The position numbers were made by a program, and so were the translations under genes. Below, piece by piece: positions 6,530-6,905 of a stretch of 6,905 nt of DNA; within the stretch, counting starts at the first letter, position 1; every line of letters begins with the position of its first letter. The notes beneath the pieces were generated by a model. It was not told the origin of the DNA and made no database searches. It worked only from the letters and a program-made list of their open reading frames with translations. Origin of the DNA: JBHHYR01 sp046757585 (GTDB taxonomy: Bacteria > Desulfobacterota > Binatia > HRBIN30); contig JBHHYR010000210.1 in NCBI GenBank assembly GCA_046757585.1, forward strand, positions 1 through 6,905. The letters are read 5' to 3'.

Positions 6530-6778
6530 AGCTTGCCTCTCATGGTCCGGTCGAAGAATACGCTCGCCACGCGAACCGGCTCAACCGCGGGGTTGACCAC
6601 CACGCGGAGCACCCGCCCGTCGAATTCTGGAATGGGCCGGTGACGGCGTTCCAGCAAGGCGTTGCCCGGATCGGGCGCGCGCAAAGCCGGTTCGCGCAAG
6701 ACGCGCTCCAGCCATATCAAGCGGGATCTGGCACTCCGCCAGCACCTTCTTTGCACGCTCCTTCAGTGTGTAGTTTAT
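6526..6778 (-). pseudogene. DUF4258 family gene with lost start and frameshift
   Basis: The C-terminal two thirds read as a typical DUF4258-like protein: WLERVLREPALRAPDPGN, then ERRHRPIPEFDGRVLRVVVN, then VEPVRVASVFFDRTMRGKL, with stop TGA at 6528-6526. The expected N-terminus is present one frame away: NYTLKERAKKVLAECQIPLD, coded from 6775 to about 6716. Removing one base near 6712-6719 joins the halves as QIPLD-WLERVL. The codon before that N-terminus is ATA (6778-6776), where an ATG overlapping the methyltransferase stop would be expected, with AGAGGA just upstream. A GTG at 6756 would open the downstream frame alone, but its first residues do not resemble the family. DUF4258 proteins are small RelE-like-sized domains of unproven function, commonly paired with DUF2283. 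A sequencing error could mimic the frameshift. Confidence 0.7.
6536..6540 (-). promoter_or_regulatory. Ribosome binding site of the DUF2283 gene
   Basis: AGAGG on the minus strand, six bases before the ATG at 6529 and inside the last codons of the DUF4258 gene. It supports the chosen start and means DUF2283 could still be translated independently if translation of the damaged upstream gene fails. Confidence 0.6.
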
Positions 6779-6905
6779 TGTTCCTCTGCCACCCCGCCAC
6801 CCACGCGGTACTTGATGTCGTAGTTGATGACGAAGTCCAGCTCCTCCTCCGTGAAGCCGTGGTGCCGCGCCAGCACGCGGTCGAGCTCGTCGAGGATGGG
6901 CTTAG
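6775..6905 (-). CDS. C-terminal end of an Eco57I/type IIG-like N6-adenine DNA methyltransferase (partial)
   Basis: Only the last 42 codons are inside the window; the gene enters from the right edge and ends at TAA 6777-6775. The residues read KPILDELDRVLARHHGF, then TEEELDFVINYDIKYRVG, then a short GGGVAEEQ tail. From memory this closely matches the conserved C-terminal end of large Eco57I-type restriction-modification methylases (class I SAM-dependent, N6-adenine), where (S)KPIIDEIDRVL and LDFIINYDIKYR recur. The catalytic NPPY motif and any nuclease domain would lie outside the window, so whether it is a solitary methyltransferase, a type IIG enzyme or part of another defence system cannot be judged. 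Its stop abuts the DUF4258 reading, so the three genes formed one operon. Confidence 0.8.
   Translation of the reverse strand, partial: KPILDELDRVLARHHGFTEEELDFVINYDIKYRVGGGVAEEQ

Overview
The window is GC-rich throughout. All convincing coding sequence lies on the minus strand, so genes read from right to left. It looks like a chromosomal segment of an uncultured, high-GC, Gram-negative-type bacterium. A secreted protein with a long Thr-Pro spacer followed by a paired EF-hand (dockerin-like) module resembles proteins common in metagenomic 'deltaproteobacterial' lineages such as Binatia or Myxococcota. That placement is inference from protein style, not a marker gene.

Left part (1-5264): after about 340 bases with no gene, but with a REP-like motif at the edge, one gene fills almost 5 kb. 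It encodes a 1640-residue exported protein. In order it carries a hydrophobic N-terminus, a 180-residue Thr/Pro-rich stalk, a pair of EF-hand loops, Cys-rich modules, a DOMON/CBM9-like sandwich, an endonuclease/exonuclease/phosphatase (sphingomyelinase/DNase I-like) catalytic domain with its metal and catalytic residues intact, and a roughly 490-residue C-terminal region that looks partly like pre-peptidase C-terminal modules. Its start is uncertain, because the hydrophobic stretch continues upstream of the only usual start codon.

Middle part (5265-6310): about 1 kb holds no intact recognisable gene but is rich in structure. There is a 20-bp two-part hairpin (5353-5408), a weaker inverted repeat (5577-5641), a 17-bp inverted repeat enclosing 80 bases with further internal pairing (5717-5830), a decayed minus-strand reading frame needing one frameshift (5824-6139), and two identical 38-bp direct repeats separated by 34 bp (6096-6133, 6168-6205).

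Right part (6311-6905): this is the end of a tightly packed minus-strand operon. It contains the last 42 codons of an Eco57I/type IIG-like N6-adenine DNA methyltransferase, a DUF4258 gene and a DUF2283 gene. The DUF4258 reading is damaged in two places. A single base explains both an ATA where a start codon is expected and the methyltransferase TAA stop, and a one-base frameshift follows. The DUF2283 gene is intact and overlaps DUF4258 by ATGA. The picture is of a restriction/defence-type cassette degrading next to a repeat-rich scar, beside a large exported hydrolase gene.
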